A stretch of DNA of 64,000 nucleotides, from the NCBI GenBank assembly GCA_037013495.1, contig CM072810.1, positions 104,126,898 to 104,190,897 of the forward strand, read 5' to 3'. Of the stretch, positions 24,048 to 37,500 are shown one piece after another. The DNA comes from Hippophae tibetana. Its lineage: Eukaryota; Streptophyta; Magnoliopsida; Rosales; Elaeagnaceae. The translations under genes were made by a program, and so were the position numbers. Position 1 is the first letter of the stretch; each line of letters begins with the position of its first letter. The notes under the pieces are model-generated. The model was not told the origin of the DNA, made no database searches, and saw nothing but the letters and a program-made list of their open reading frames with translations.

Positions 24048-27000
24048 CTACGAGTGCCGCATATCATTTTGAATGGGCATGATAAGTGCATTATCAAAAA
24101 CTCTGCGAATCTCTGGTATGATACGTTGAATCAAGCGGGTGTACCTGAATATTGATCTTCATGTAAGCTATTATGTAATATTTAGTTTATGAACAAAGCT
24201 CAAATATTAACACGCATAAGGTAGAGCAAGAAAAGGTAGTTAAAGAAACATTGGATACCAAGGCTTGGTGCTCAATTGATCATACTGCGCCAATATGAAG
24301 ATAATACAAGCCTGCCTAAGTGACGAAGCATTATAAGCCTCTGATACCTCGTAGATAAGTGAGACATTTTCAACGGAAATATCCTTCAGAAAGTAAATGA
24401 TAAAGTTGTTAATAGTGAGTCAAATTATGAAAGTCTATCAAACCCAAAGGAAAAAAAGAAGACCAATTATCAAACCCTACCTGAGCAATGGTATATTCGC
24501 AAAGACGTTTTAGACCATCTACAAGATACTGATCAGCAGCTCTGAGAAGATCCTGAGCCATATGTAAACTGACATCTACGGAACCCGTGTATATGAATCT
24601 AGAGGATAAAAAAAGATCAATTATCTGGAAGAGGCAGAGAAATTTGATATTAAAGAGTTTGAAGGATAAGAATTTTACCTCATCATCAACTCAAATACAT
24701 CCAATCTTATGTTCGGAATCACAATGTCTTTAGCGTTTCTCTCCTGCAAAACGGTTTATCAAATAAGTTTATGGACACTGCTCAATAATGTAATGGGACA
24801 TGTACAGAAAATACAAAGTTTGTGCAAAACTGCTAATACAGAGTTTGAATCTCACAACCCAATGCTTCTTAGTAAAAGTGAAGGATTTTATAGAGTGAGA
24901 ACAATTAAAAGCACCTCCAAGAGGGACATGTTACAGAGTGAGATATAGCAGAACATACCCTATAACCACCATCAAACATCGCTCTAAATGCATCGGAAGA
25001 AGCAAGCAGACAAATTCTGTGCGCATAAAACCGTTTACCTAATAAAAGATGACATTTTAAAAAATGACGTTTAGTTACACAGAAAAATCCAAAACACATC
25101 AGCTGGAATAAAATATAAAAGTAACAATATTATTATTTCTCAATAAATTAACAATTTAGGAAGCATTTTACACAAGAATAGTTCCCACCTTCAACTAAGA
25201 ATGTGACATCAGCAAGAGTGGGATTGTTTACGTATTGCTCACCCAAGTAAACCTAAGGAAAAGAGAAATTTTAAAATTACAATAATATTATGGGTACTGA
25301 ACGCACACAAGTACAATTTAAACACCACCATTACAACAAATTGAAATAACCAAAACCTATACAAACTTCAATTTACAAGCAACACTTAGTCAATCATTTG
25401 GAGAACTTGACAAGAGTGCCAAAATACCATATCCTCTGCTGTTTTTGAAGGGAACATGGAGCTGAGCCGTTTAAATAGCTGTGTCAGCCATCCATCGAAT
25501 CCCAAATAGAGTAATACAGTTCATTTGACCTCTAGAGAGCATTGACCATTGGCAAGTTTTAACTACTCCGTGTTTAGGTAGAGATTAGTCAGACCTATAA
25601 GACTGAATAAAAACCTGGATACGTGGTGATGCAGGACCTCCATCAACAGGAGAGAGAGAATTAGCTTTTGTAGCCAACATATGTAAGGCCAAAGAACCAT
25701 CCCGCCTTTGATTCAGACTAGTCGACTCAAGAAGCCCCAACAGCAAGTCTATACCTGCCCAAACGAGTGTACGGAGCTAAAAGAGTTATACTCAAGAATA
25801 TATAATAGGCTTCATTGATTGTTATAACACATTTAGCTGAAATAGCTATACTAAGTAACCTATAATAGGACGCAATGATTGATATGAAGCATGTTGATGT
25901 TTGAGGTTGTCCAGAAGGGAATATAGTGGTACGAGATAGCAAAATTCAGAAAGATTTGTCCATACAACTCCATTTAACAAATAAATTACATCCTTTTAAA
26001 ACTTAAAAGAAAATTTTCTATCAAGTATTTGTTGGTTATCGAATTAAAATATATGAAAAAAAATAAATCACAAAGAGTTTTATGTTGCTTCATTTTTCTC
26101 CTTTGTAATCAAATATTGAAGCAATAATTTAAGAATGCCAGTAAATGTTTACAGTTCCAAAAATTTTACCACTTTTATCGATGAAAATGGTTTTCAGATT
26201 TCCAGGAGTGCAAAGATGGGCAAGTGCCAAAGCAACATGTTTTTGAATCATCTTCTCGGAGACCCGCATCAAATATAACAAATGGTTTAATACCTATCAA
26301 AATAAATATTAATAGAATTAAAAATATATATATCCAAAACTAACATAGCTATATTGCGTGGTTTGCAAATCAAAATTCAAGTATTGTCTAGCTAAAAAGA
26401 CAATTGTAGGGGAGGAAACATACTCGTCCATGAATCTTCTCTTCTAATCTTATTATTGTATTAGCCACACAATCTTTAGTTTGCTGCAATTTTTGCACAT
26501 TAGAAAATAAAAAACAACAAATTTTACGAATGATTAAAAAAATTTGAACAAATTTCAAGGCTACAAGTAACAAATAAAACCAATTTTAAAAAAATACTTG
26601 GGCAATGAATTCCCCATGTTTGAGTTTTTGAACAGCTCCGGCTTGGATGAGGTCAGCAACATTATCCTGGAGAATATATCCAAATTAGTATTTTTGTTTC
26701 TTTTACTAAAATCAAAGTGTCATTAATTGATCGTCAAATGTTTAGTAAAGATCAACATGTTGCATATTGAATTTAAAATGAGAAACTTACCTCATTATCT
26801 GCTAGACCATATAGAGCAAATGCAGCATTATGTTTCAACGATTCATGTTTTGAATCAATAAGCATCAATAGAGAAGGTATACCACCCTCATGAGCAATGC
26901 CAGCTTGACTATGCGTATCCTGAGGAATATATAGCAAGCTACGAACTCAAATCTTGTATGTTTAAATAAATGTATAGAAAATAAAATCAAATTGTAAGCA

Positions 27001-29643
27001 AAAAACGCATGGTTTAAAAAGGGAATAAAAAGGCCAAAAGGCATGGCAGTTTAAGGAGGCTTGTCTGCCCAAATATGACTATTTGTAAGACAATTAGCAC
27101 AAATGCAATAGCTAGATTCGTAGATTAAGTGAATCTTTTATTTCTTTTAAAATATATGAGAATGCCAAAAATAAAAATAAACTTTCAGAGCGCATACTAA
27201 ACAAATAATGCCAATGGTTTTTGAAGGCAAATTTTAACTCTATAGGGAAACGCAAGGCAAAAAGATTATATCTATGGCTTCTTCATTATGTCTGTGTAAA
27301 TGTAAAGAAAATAAAGGATCAAAGAAATCATACCTGTGCCAACCTCCCCAGTGCAAAAGTTGACATCTCACTGAGCTGTACATCAGAAGATTGAAGCATC
27401 TCAATCAATGGCCGCACAGCTCCCCTTTGAGCAATATGTACCTGTGCAAAACCCCATCAATGTCACAAAACTTATAGTAAATAAATTTTACCTACTTGGA
27501 ATAGGAATGGTGTTCCTTTCCAAGAAAAGTATGTTTTTTAACACTAGAATGAAATTAAGTTCTACCTTGCAATCTGAATCAGCAGCAGCAAATTGACCAA
27601 GTAATAGAGCTGCTTCTCTCTGGCTCTCTAAACATGGAGATCTACTCTAGGCGGTTAATGTAACAACAATAAGGTTTGGTTAAATAAAATAACTTGAAAC
27701 TAAAAAAATTTATTGTGAAATCATCTAAAATATAATCATCAATTTAAAAAACAAATTGTTGTCTCTAAAGAAGAAAAAAGTCTGATGATTAACAAAATAC
27801 AAAGTTCATTATTACCTAAGTAGTTTGATGATAGGTTGTAAAGCACCAGCTTGGAGAACTTCTTTCTTAATGTTTGGAGATGAGTGGACAAGGTTACCTA
27901 TCACACCAACCTGCCAAACTACATTAATAAGGCTGCATATGGAGGCAAGAGGAGAAATAAACCTCCAAACATAATGGTAAAATTAAACACAACACAATAG
28001 TGCAGTCAGTAGAGCATACCGCTTCATAATGTATAGCAGCATCCTCATATTGAAGCATTAGTATAAGGGTAGGTAATGCATTGCATTCGATGATCTGCAA
28101 CTTGGAAATTTAACCGCTTAAGTGAAAGCAATAAAAAACAATTATTAGAACATGTAAAACTCATTTTACCTGACTTTTGTTTTCATCATTTTTAAATGCA
28201 AGGGTTCGCAGGGCACCAGCAGCTGCTCTTTGTACCTTTGCATCAAAGGACTCAAGCAGTTCAACAAGTGAGGGAATACCACCTTCAATTCTGAAAACAA
28301 AATCAGAAGTTTATACAATGCCTTCATCAAGAGAGGATTTCATAAACTCGGACAAATAGAAACAAACCTGACAAGAGTTTTGATTCTGCTATTTTCATGA
28401 GCAAGGTTAGTAATTGCATCAGCTGCTCTCCTAATGAGACCATTGACTGCCCAAGCATTGCAGCCACTATTGTGCCTCTTTAGGAGGTCCACAAGATGTG
28501 ATAATGCTCCAGCATCAACTATAAGGTCTTGATGCTCTGACTGTTTAAAGTAAAGCAAACAGACAATTCATGGATGAATATGCAATCTTAGTAAAAACAA
28601 CAAAGCCAATAAATAAAACTCGGGAAAAGCGACCCATTGAGATTTGAGAGCACCCTATATATCACACTTATGGCCATTCCAAAACCATGCATGGCACAGC
28701 ATTATTAATCATGTAGAAAATGAACGACCTGTTGAAAATAAAATATTTGACTACATAAACTGAGCAATGAAATCTTAGCTATCAATATTGATGTCTTTCA
28801 ACAGTTATTTTGTTCACATCATATGTTTAAATTGTAATATCTCAGTACCATTAAATATGTAACAACTAACAGGTGAGCAATATGTTTCAAGTCAGAGCAT
28901 AACAATTTAGTACATAACCCGTAGATATTTCAATTTTTGAATGCTTTAGAAGAAAACAAATATTTCAATAAAAGAAGATCAAAATTTCCAAAAAAGCAGG
29001 TCATAAAATTTAGTCTAGAAGAAGGAATCGGATCACCTTAACAGCAAGAAGCCCGAGTACGGAAGCACTTCCTTTCTCTACTTCGTGCTCAAAAGGAACG
29101 GGACCACCGTGAACATCACTTGGCAGTGGCGGTGACTGCAAATGTTTAACAAGGGCCGGTATTGCTCCACATTCCACTATAAAATCCACCATATCCTCTG
29201 CAGAAACAGTTCGAGAAGTTATTCAAAACCTCCAAACCAAATAACACGTCATATTAACAACGCTAGGAACTCTGGCGTTCAGATCAATAAAATTTCAGAT
29301 ATTTAAAAAATACGGTCGAAGATCAACGAACGCAAAGAGTAATGAATTAACAGATACAAAGACAATTTTATCGGAAATCAATTTTGTTTTTACCATCCTT
29401 AGCGAGGTCACAGAGGGCGTGCGTGGCTCGTTTAGCAGCAGCGCGATTAAATTCGGAGAAAAAAAAGGTGGACTCGAGGACACGCACATAAGCGCGAACC
29501 TCAGCTGGCAGATCTCGATGTGCTTCGTCGGGGTCAAGAATCAGAACCTTGGGAAGAGATTGTTGTTCTTCTTGGAGTTCTAGATGTAGCTTCCTCTTTA
29601 AGCTTCTTCTAGCGGTGGAAATTGGATTCTCCTGGTGATCCAT
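24048..29643 (-). CDS. ABAP1: ARM-repeat/BTB protein (ABAP1/ARIA-like), 710 aa, 19 exons
   Basis: Exons, high to low: 29643-29394, 29197-29037, 28540-28368, 28290-28170, 28094-28020, 27910-27816, 27644-27566, 27441-27334, 26919-26791, 26666-26598, 26483-26424, 26293-26170, 25754-25615, 25252-25189, 25038-24959, 24743-24679, 24598-24481, 24383-24259, 24144-24048. All are GT-AG, and the frame holds to the stop. The N-terminus (MDHQENPIS, RRSLKRKL) is basic. Armadillo repeats run about 60-480 (RRAADAITNLAHENS near 180; ALGRLAQ near 350). A BTB domain spans about 530-640 (TLADVTFLVEG, FYAHRICLLASSDAFRAMFDGGYR). Known relatives are nuclear: Arabidopsis ABAP1 limits division by binding replication-licensing and transcription factors, and ARIA binds ABF2 in ABA signalling. 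I chose ABAP1 from the N-terminus; ARIA cannot be excluded. An in-frame upstream ATG at 29754 would add 37 residues, but family proteins start at MDHQ. Confidence 0.93.
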
Positions 29644-29799
29644 AGTTGCCGTAAAACGAACGAGTATTTGTGGTTTAGAAAAACAGGGAAAGGAAATTAG
29701 TTCGATTGTGAGGTGAGGTGAGGTGAGGTTCTGAATTTTGATATCTAAAGCCATAGTTGGATCTTGTTGCCGCCTTTAATTTCGTTAGTTTACTTTCCC

Positions 29800-30925
29800 G
29801 CCATTTGAATTTATGAATTAAAGTGGATTGCTAGCAATTGCGCGTTTTTGCTGAAATTTTGGAAGAAAAATTACAAAATTAATACTTCTAAAATTTATTA
29901 TTAATAAAAATAATATCCTCACATTAATTCATATATCTTCCGATTCAATTCATTGTTATAAATTTAATTACGTTATTTTAGTTAATTTTTTAATTTTATA
30001 ATTCAATACACTTAGTTTAATTTTAAAAATTAAACTAAATTCAATTATAACAATAAGAATTAAAGTGTTATAAAAATATTTCTTTCATTTTTTATTCTAT
30101 AACTTTTAAAATTTAATGTATTTAATTTATTATTTTTAAATTTAGATTTAAATCATTAAATTTAAAAATATAATATACGTCATATTACAAAAAAAATTAA
30201 GATATCAAAATATTATATCTAATAAAATTTAAAGATCAACAATATAATTCATATATTTAAAAATATTATATAAAATAACATCCCTAACATTTATAATTAT
30301 AAAAATAATACTTAATTTATATCAATATATATTATATAAAAGAAATTACAAAATAAGACATAAGTCTCGATTTTATGTTTTATAACCATTTCAAATATTA
30401 ATAAGTAATTCATCCAATTTGATTTTTTCTATAAATTAACATAAATGATACTCATATATTAATTTGTGAGTTTATTTCATTATTTTAACTCAAAATCTAC
30501 GAAAGAGATATTATTAAAAAGTGATAAAGTAATGTTCGAATGAATCTAATTATATCCATGGTTTCTAAATAATAGTATTCATATGATTATTGTTTAAAAT
30601 ATTAATAATCTTTTTTGTTATCTCATTCTATGTATTAATAATATATTAAATTGTAGTAAAAAAGTTTATCCCTCAACAAAATTCACCAAAGCTATTAAAG
30701 AATTGGTCTAAGCATAACATAATCACCTATAATCAATTATGATAAAACTAATTGTTAACAATCTATGATGATAAGTGGTATCAAAATTAAACTTGTAAGT
30801 ATTTAAAGGTAGATTTTGCACTTGTGTATACATAATATTAAAATTTTATGTATCTACCAATTTAGGAGCATGATAATATTTTGAGATAGTGTGTTTAAAT
30901 TTATCGATTTGTTGAGTAATATTAC
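29800..30925. other. AT-rich sequence upstream of the ARM-BTB gene
   Basis: Contains the promoter side of the ABAP1-like gene (first few hundred bases) and then AT-rich DNA. No other gene or RNA is supported. Confidence 0.5.
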
Positions 30926-31326
30926 TTAAGGGTATTTATGGTCTAGTTTTGAGTAAAAAAATTAACCGGACCGTCTAGTTATTAAAAATATTATAACCGA
31001 ACAATTTGATCAGTTTAATTAATAAATTTTAACGATTTGATCTTGTTAATAATGCATAAATATGATACACATAATTATACATTTTTAATTAAAATATGTG
31101 AAATTTAATCAACGGTTTATGAAAAGTGATATTATAAATTTAATATATTATTAAAATCGATCTGGTCCATTATGATCGGTTTAAAAATTAATATAACTAG
31201 ATCGGATCATTTGAAAAAATATTTTAGTTAATACAAACTGGATCAGACCTTTTAATTTATAAAATTGTTCAAAATCGTTCAATTTTTTGGTTTGATTCGA
31301 TTCGGTCAGATTTGTTGACACCCTTA
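30926..31326. mobile_element. MITE-like element with GATCGG motifs
   Basis: The left end TTAAGGGTATTTATGGTC and the right end, read in reverse complement (TTAAGGGTGTCAACAAATCT), form an imperfect terminal inverted repeat. The interior is built from reiterated GATC(T/G)G and AACCGG-like words. No transposase. No clear target-site duplication, so the ends are approximate. Confidence 0.45.
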
Positions 31327-34154
31327 ATATCAATAATAATAGAAAGTTTAAATAAAATGTGACATGCAAATATAATCTTATTTTTTAACCACCAAAATTT
31401 TCACACTTCATAGATTTTTAAATAAAATTGCTAGCATATTTTAAATTAATTACTACAATTAGATATTATGTAATGTATTAAAATTTTATTTTATATAAAT
31501 TATTAATAGTTAAAATATAGATAATAATTTAAATTATAATTATTTATCTTAAATAATATAAATAATTATATTTTTATAATTAATTGTGTTAATTTTTTTA
31601 TAACTAAGTGATAAATTATTAATAATTCAAATATTGAAATTTATGTATTGGGATTACAATTATTTATTTTTTATTTTGATAAAATATTATTTATCATAAA
31701 TAAATATTATATACAGGTACATAGATTATGACTGTCATTAATATAATATTATATAAAAAGAATTATTAATATTATGTTAACTTTTTATATCTTTTTATAT
31801 TTTATTGAATTTAGATATGTATATTATAAAATTATATATTTTTATATATAATATATTTATATGATTGATGGTAAAAAAAATATTTATAATAAATGATATT
31901 AATAACTTGCTTTATTGAATAGTAATATTAAGATATATATTATCGAACTATGTTTGATATTAAAAAAATAAAAAAATATAGTTTAATTTAACTACCTGAA
32001 ATAATTAACTTAATTTTTTAATAATAAAAATATATAAATTATAATAAAAATTTATTATTTTAAATTATAAATTTTACTAAATATTATTTTTATTATTTAA
32101 AAAACAAATTTTATTAGATAAAATTAGTGACAAGATGTATTTTTTTATTTAATGATAATAATAAAAATTTTGCAACGGAGTTCCAACAACTTCAATAGTA
32201 CCTTTTATGCCCAAAACTACTCTTTCCTTTTCTCGTGGTCGAATCGTGTTTTGGATGCAAGATTTTACATTTTTATTATTATATAATTCTTTTATCTCAT
32301 TGTTTGTAACATTTCAAACTTAATGTTCTATATTTTTTCTCTATTTATTTTGCTATGTACTTTCGTACTTTAGTTAAAGTCTAAAAAGGTGCAGCAATTT
32401 TGATATAAATTGAAAGAGTATATAACTCAATATACGATGATAGAAGATACAAATTCTTAAAGAAATCATTCTTAACTTATAAGGAAAAAAATAATATATC
32501 ACTTATACAATTTACCTAACAAAAACACAAACATTATAATATCAAAAACAAATTTTTTTAATAACATATACTATATATCAAATAAAAAGGAATTAAACAA
32601 CAAATCATTTCTAATCAAACTCTAAGCTAATGGTACGTCAAAACATACACAATTTAGACTTCGATTATACTAATACAAACTTAAATTATGTAAAATATTC
32701 AATATAGCCAGATAAATTCATATAGAATTGTATTTATGTAATAACATCATCGGATTGTTTAAGGCAACTAAACAACAACAAATAATTTATTACACAATAA
32801 ATCGTTTATATTACTAATGACCAGTAAAATCACTAGTATACTATTGCTTCTTTACTTTATAATTCATAATTATTTGATTCAACACTCGAACATCGATGTC
32901 TTCTACAGTTAACACCGCCCAATATGATGTGATTAAAAACCAATGATCTATAATAGTAAGTGTATCAACTCACAAACTCACGAGACACATAGTCCACTAC
33001 TAATATCAAATTGTGTAAAGGAGACACACAGTCAAATTATGTACTCACATAAATTACGATTTGATTATTAAACTCACGAAAACAACATACTCTCCAATGT
33101 ATGCTCTCTAAAATAATTTCATAATAAGATATAAATATCAGTATGTATTTTAGCATAATGAGAAAAGAATAGAATATTTATAGGACTTGAATTTGGCACC
33201 TCGTTGGCCACCTCGCCAATCAACTAACTGAGAGTAATGGTGAGGTGTTAAAAAGTCATATTTTTTTTTATTTCCAAAAATTATTGAGTAGAGTCTATAA
33301 ATACCTACACTTCAAACGAACCAAACCAAAGTGACAACGTCGACTTATTCATCGAAAACCAATACTCTCAACCTAACATACACATTATGACAATCATACT
33401 CGTGTTATGTGTAAACATACTTATATGAAAAGTATACATAATTATGTACGTATGTAAATTAATGATATGCATTAACCAACTTTACACATATATAAGTACA
33501 ACGAGCCTTACAACTATGGCCCGTTAATCTTCTTCATACTTGGGCTTTTTGATAGTTGATATTGACATCCATACATCATATTTATCTTCTTGTATGCTAA
33601 GTTGTTTATTCGTGAAAAAAATAATTAAATTTAAAAACTAGTATTTTTGTTTGTAGGGAAAAAAAGTAGTATTTTTTTGGCGGTTTTTACACCAAGTTTG
33701 GAACTGATTTTGATTTTTTCGGTGAAGTAAACCAAACCCTTATTAACCCAAAACTCACCTAAATTTAATGATAAAGTGCCGTTTTGATCTATTTGTTTTT
33801 AAGTTTGGTGTCAGCTTGAGTGTAAAATGTGTCAATTAGTTATTTTGATTGTACACAAAGAGTTAGAGAATGACAAATTTCATTATTTAATTATTATTTT
33901 AATATTTTATGAGAATAAATGCATTTTATAATTTATTCGTAGGGAGATTTTTGTCAATTTAATATATCCCCCCGTTAATTACTAATCTAAGCTAAATCTA
34001 ACTCTTGGTTTTGAATCAAAACATGAAAAGCTCCTAGGCATGTTCTTTAGTTGTGTGAATCGGAACATCACAGTCTCTGCAGAGAATAGCTCTGTCTTGT
34101 TGACAGAACAAAAAAGACTTTTTTCCTTTTACCACAAACCCCACATCAAATAAT
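31327..34154. other. AT-rich gene-poor region before the copia element
   Basis: No open frame of convincing composition. Small less AT-rich patches around 32,890-33,020 and 33,180-33,240 are not recognised. Confidence 0.5.
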
Positions 34155-34159
34155 AGTCA

Positions 34160-34406
34160 TGAAGAAATCAATGTTTGAAGAAATAATCAGAAGAAGAAAT
34201 AAACGCTTCATTCATATAATTTCTTGATTTGTATCGGATATTTACATTGTTTATATAGACAAATACTAATTACTATTTCACCAACCACCATGATTGAATT
34301 GTATGATTTACAGCTTGATTGGTAGGCGCCGTGTATATTGGAAAAAATGTTTGGCGTCGGTGCAGTGATTGTTGAATTGTGTTTGCAGTGTTTGTTGAAT
34401 TCAACA
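34160..34406 (-). repeat. 3' LTR of the copia element
   Basis: Minus strand begins TGTTGAATTCAACA, itself a palindrome, and ends TTGATTTCTTCA. It has the same sequence as the 5' LTR at 39397-39643. Confidence 0.95.
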
Positions 34407-34415
34407 CTCCCCCTC
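34407..34415 (-). other. Polypurine tract of the copia element
   Basis: Minus strand GAGGGGGAG immediately before the 3' LTR, where plus-strand DNA synthesis is primed. Confidence 0.85.
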
Positions 34416-34519
34416 AAGTTGGTGCATAGATGTCTTTCATGCCCAACTTGACTGAAACTTCTGTGAATACTCGATATGAGACTACTTTAGTGAGGATGTC
34501 AGCCAATTGATCTTCTGAC

Positions 34520-37500
34520 TTAATTTTTTGGCAATTCCAATGAATTTTCTTCTAACTTTTCTTTAATAAAAAATCTGTCAACTTCAACATGCTTTGTACG
34601 ATCGTGTTGAACTGGATTATGCGCAATATCACATGCTGCTTTATTGTCACAAAATAACTTAATTGATTCTTTCGCAGGATATGTCAAATCTTTTAAGAGA
34701 GATTGTAACCACAAGGCCTCACAAAGCCCAAGTGCCATTCCTCTGTATTCAGCCTCTGCGCTTGAACGGGCCACAACATGTTGTTTCTTACTTCTCCATG
34801 TTACAAGATTTCCCCCTACAAAAGTGAAGTAACCTGATGTAGATCGTCTATCATTTATTGATCCAGCCCAATCAGCATCAGTATATACTTCAATTCTAGA
34901 AAACTCTGAGTTCTTAGTGAACAATACTCCTTTTCCAGGAGCAGACTTTAAATATCTCAAAATACGAATAACTGCATTCATATGTTGTTCTCCAGGATTA
35001 TGCATAAATTGGCTGACAATACTTAAAGCATAGGCAAGGTCTGGTCTTGTGTGTGCCAAATACATCAACCTTCCAACAAGCCTTTGGTATCTTTCTTTAT
35101 TTGTTGGAACTTGATCAACCTTGATACATAACTTTAATCCTTCCTCTACTGGTGTATTAGCTGGTTGACATGCTGACATACCGGTTTCTTTTAATAAATC
35201 TAAGGCATACTTTCTTTGAGATAAGAAGATTCCTTCTGTTGATCGAGAAACCTCAATCCCAAGAAAATATTTTAAGGAACCAAGGTCTTTCATTTCAAAT
35301 TCTTTGGACAAGTAAGTTTGTAGCGCTTTCCTTTCTTCAAGATCATTTCCTGTTACTATCATATCATCAACATATACAATAAGTGCAGTGATCTTACCAT
35401 ACCCTTTTTTTAGAAATAAAGTATGGTCTGAATTGCTTTGATTGTAGCCAAATGCCTTCATTGACCTTGTGAACCTGCCAAACCATGCTCTTGGGGATTG
35501 TTTCAATCCATACAGTGATTTTTTTAATTTGCACACCTTTTCTCCATGGATTGTGGATTTCTTGATTCCTGGTGGTAAATCCATGTAGACTTCTTCAATT
35601 AAATCTCCATGTAGAAAGGCATTTTTTACATCAAACTGATATAATGGCCAATCTAAATTTGCAGCTAGAGATACCAAGACCCGAACAGTGTTAATTTTGG
35701 CTACAGGTGCAAATGTTTCTGTATAGTCGATCCCATATGTTTGAGTGTATCCTTTTGCCACCAATCTTGCTTTATATCGTTCAATCGTACCATCTGCTTG
35801 ATATTTTACTGAAAAAATCCATCGACATCCAACAATTTTCTTTGTTGGTGGACGATCGACAAGCTCCCAAGTTCTATTTATTTCTAAAGATCTTAGTTCT
35901 TCATTCATAGCATCTTTCCATTTTTTGTCAGCTAAAGCTTCCTGCACACTGTTAGGAATAGATACAGCAGATAATTGATTCACAAATGATACGTTTGATT
36001 TTGACAAACGATGTTTAGACATATAGTTACTCATGGGATATTTGACTTTACTAGAAATCTCAGGTTCATACATGGCTTTAGGAATACCTCTGTTAGGACG
36101 TGATGGAAGTATTTTTCTGGTTGGTTCAATAGTTGGAACATCCTCTGCAAACGATTGGTTAGGTATATCAGCAGCTTGTGGAGAAGGAATCTCGTACTCA
36201 TTTAGTGGTAGTAAGGAACTTCCTTGATGATCTTGAAGTTGATGAGGAATTGATTCCATTTCCCTTGAGTCTTTTCTATATTGAGGGTTATTACCATCTG
36301 AATTCAAGTTATTTGTATTTTCCTCACATATAATTTGTCTTTCTTCATAAGGAAGCAATTTATATGTAAGGGTCTGAATTTCAGCATGGTTGTACTCCCC
36401 CTGAAATTCAGGTGTAGAGGAGAAATACATTGTATCTTCATGAAAAATAACATCCATAGTAGTAATCATTTGTTTTGTAGGAGGATGATAACACCGATAC
36501 CCTTTTTGTTGTATGGCATATCCCATAAAAACACAACGTGTTGCTCGTGGATCCAACTTGCTACGTTGTTGTTTATGTAGGTGTACAAATGCCACACAAC
36601 CAAAGACACGAGGAGGTAAATTGGGAACATTTGGTGCAACAATTGCTTCAGTGATGGCTTGTAGTGGTGTTTGGAAGTTAATGGGACTGGAAGGTACCCG
36701 ATTGATTAAATATGCAGCAGAAGTAATTGCTTCTCCCCAATAAGATAATGACATATTAGCTTCAATCAATGAGGCACGGACAACTTCCAACAAGTGTCGA
36801 TTTTTTCTTTCTGCAACTCCATTTTGTTGAGGTGTATCAACACAAGTAGTTTGATGAATAATGCCTTCTGATTGAAGATATTCTTGAAGCTCAGAACTTT
36901 TATATTCTCCTTCATTGTCACTTCTTAGAACTTGGATCTGTGTTTTATATTGAGTACGAACCATTTTATGAAATTTTCTAAATAAGAAGTTTACCTCACT
37001 TTTAGATTTCATTAAACAGACCCAAGTCATTCTACTAAAATCATCAATAAATGTAACAAACCAACGTGATCCTCCCAACGTAGAGACTTTGGAAGGACCC
37101 CATACATCAGAATGTATAACCATAAACGGAGATGGACTTTTATTTAAGGTTACAGGAAATGAGGAACGATGACTTTTTGCTAGTTCACAGACATCACACT
37201 TTAAAGTAGAAAGATCTAAGCTCAAAAATAAACTTGGAAATAATTTTTTCAAATATCCAAAAGAAGCATGACCCAATCTCCTATGCCATAGCCATATATT
37301 TGATTCATCCTTGTTAGATCCAGTTGCTACCAATGCATGATTTGTTGAATCCAAGTCCAAATAATACAGGTTTCCTCGCTTAACACCACGACCAATCGTT
37401 TGCTTTGTTTGAATGTCCTTGAACACACAAAAGTCAGGCCAAAAAATAACAAAACAAGATAAAGCAGTGGTTATTTGAGAAATAGATATAAGGTTATACT

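Noticed and set aside
29644..29754. N-terminal extension of the ARM-BTB protein
   Set aside because: In frame, but family members start at the MDHQ-type Met and the extra residues look like leader sequence. Not fully excluded.
34644..36743. Several plus-strand frames inside the copia gag-pol region
   Set aside because: Opposite-strand shadows of the real polyprotein frame with no recognisable domain.
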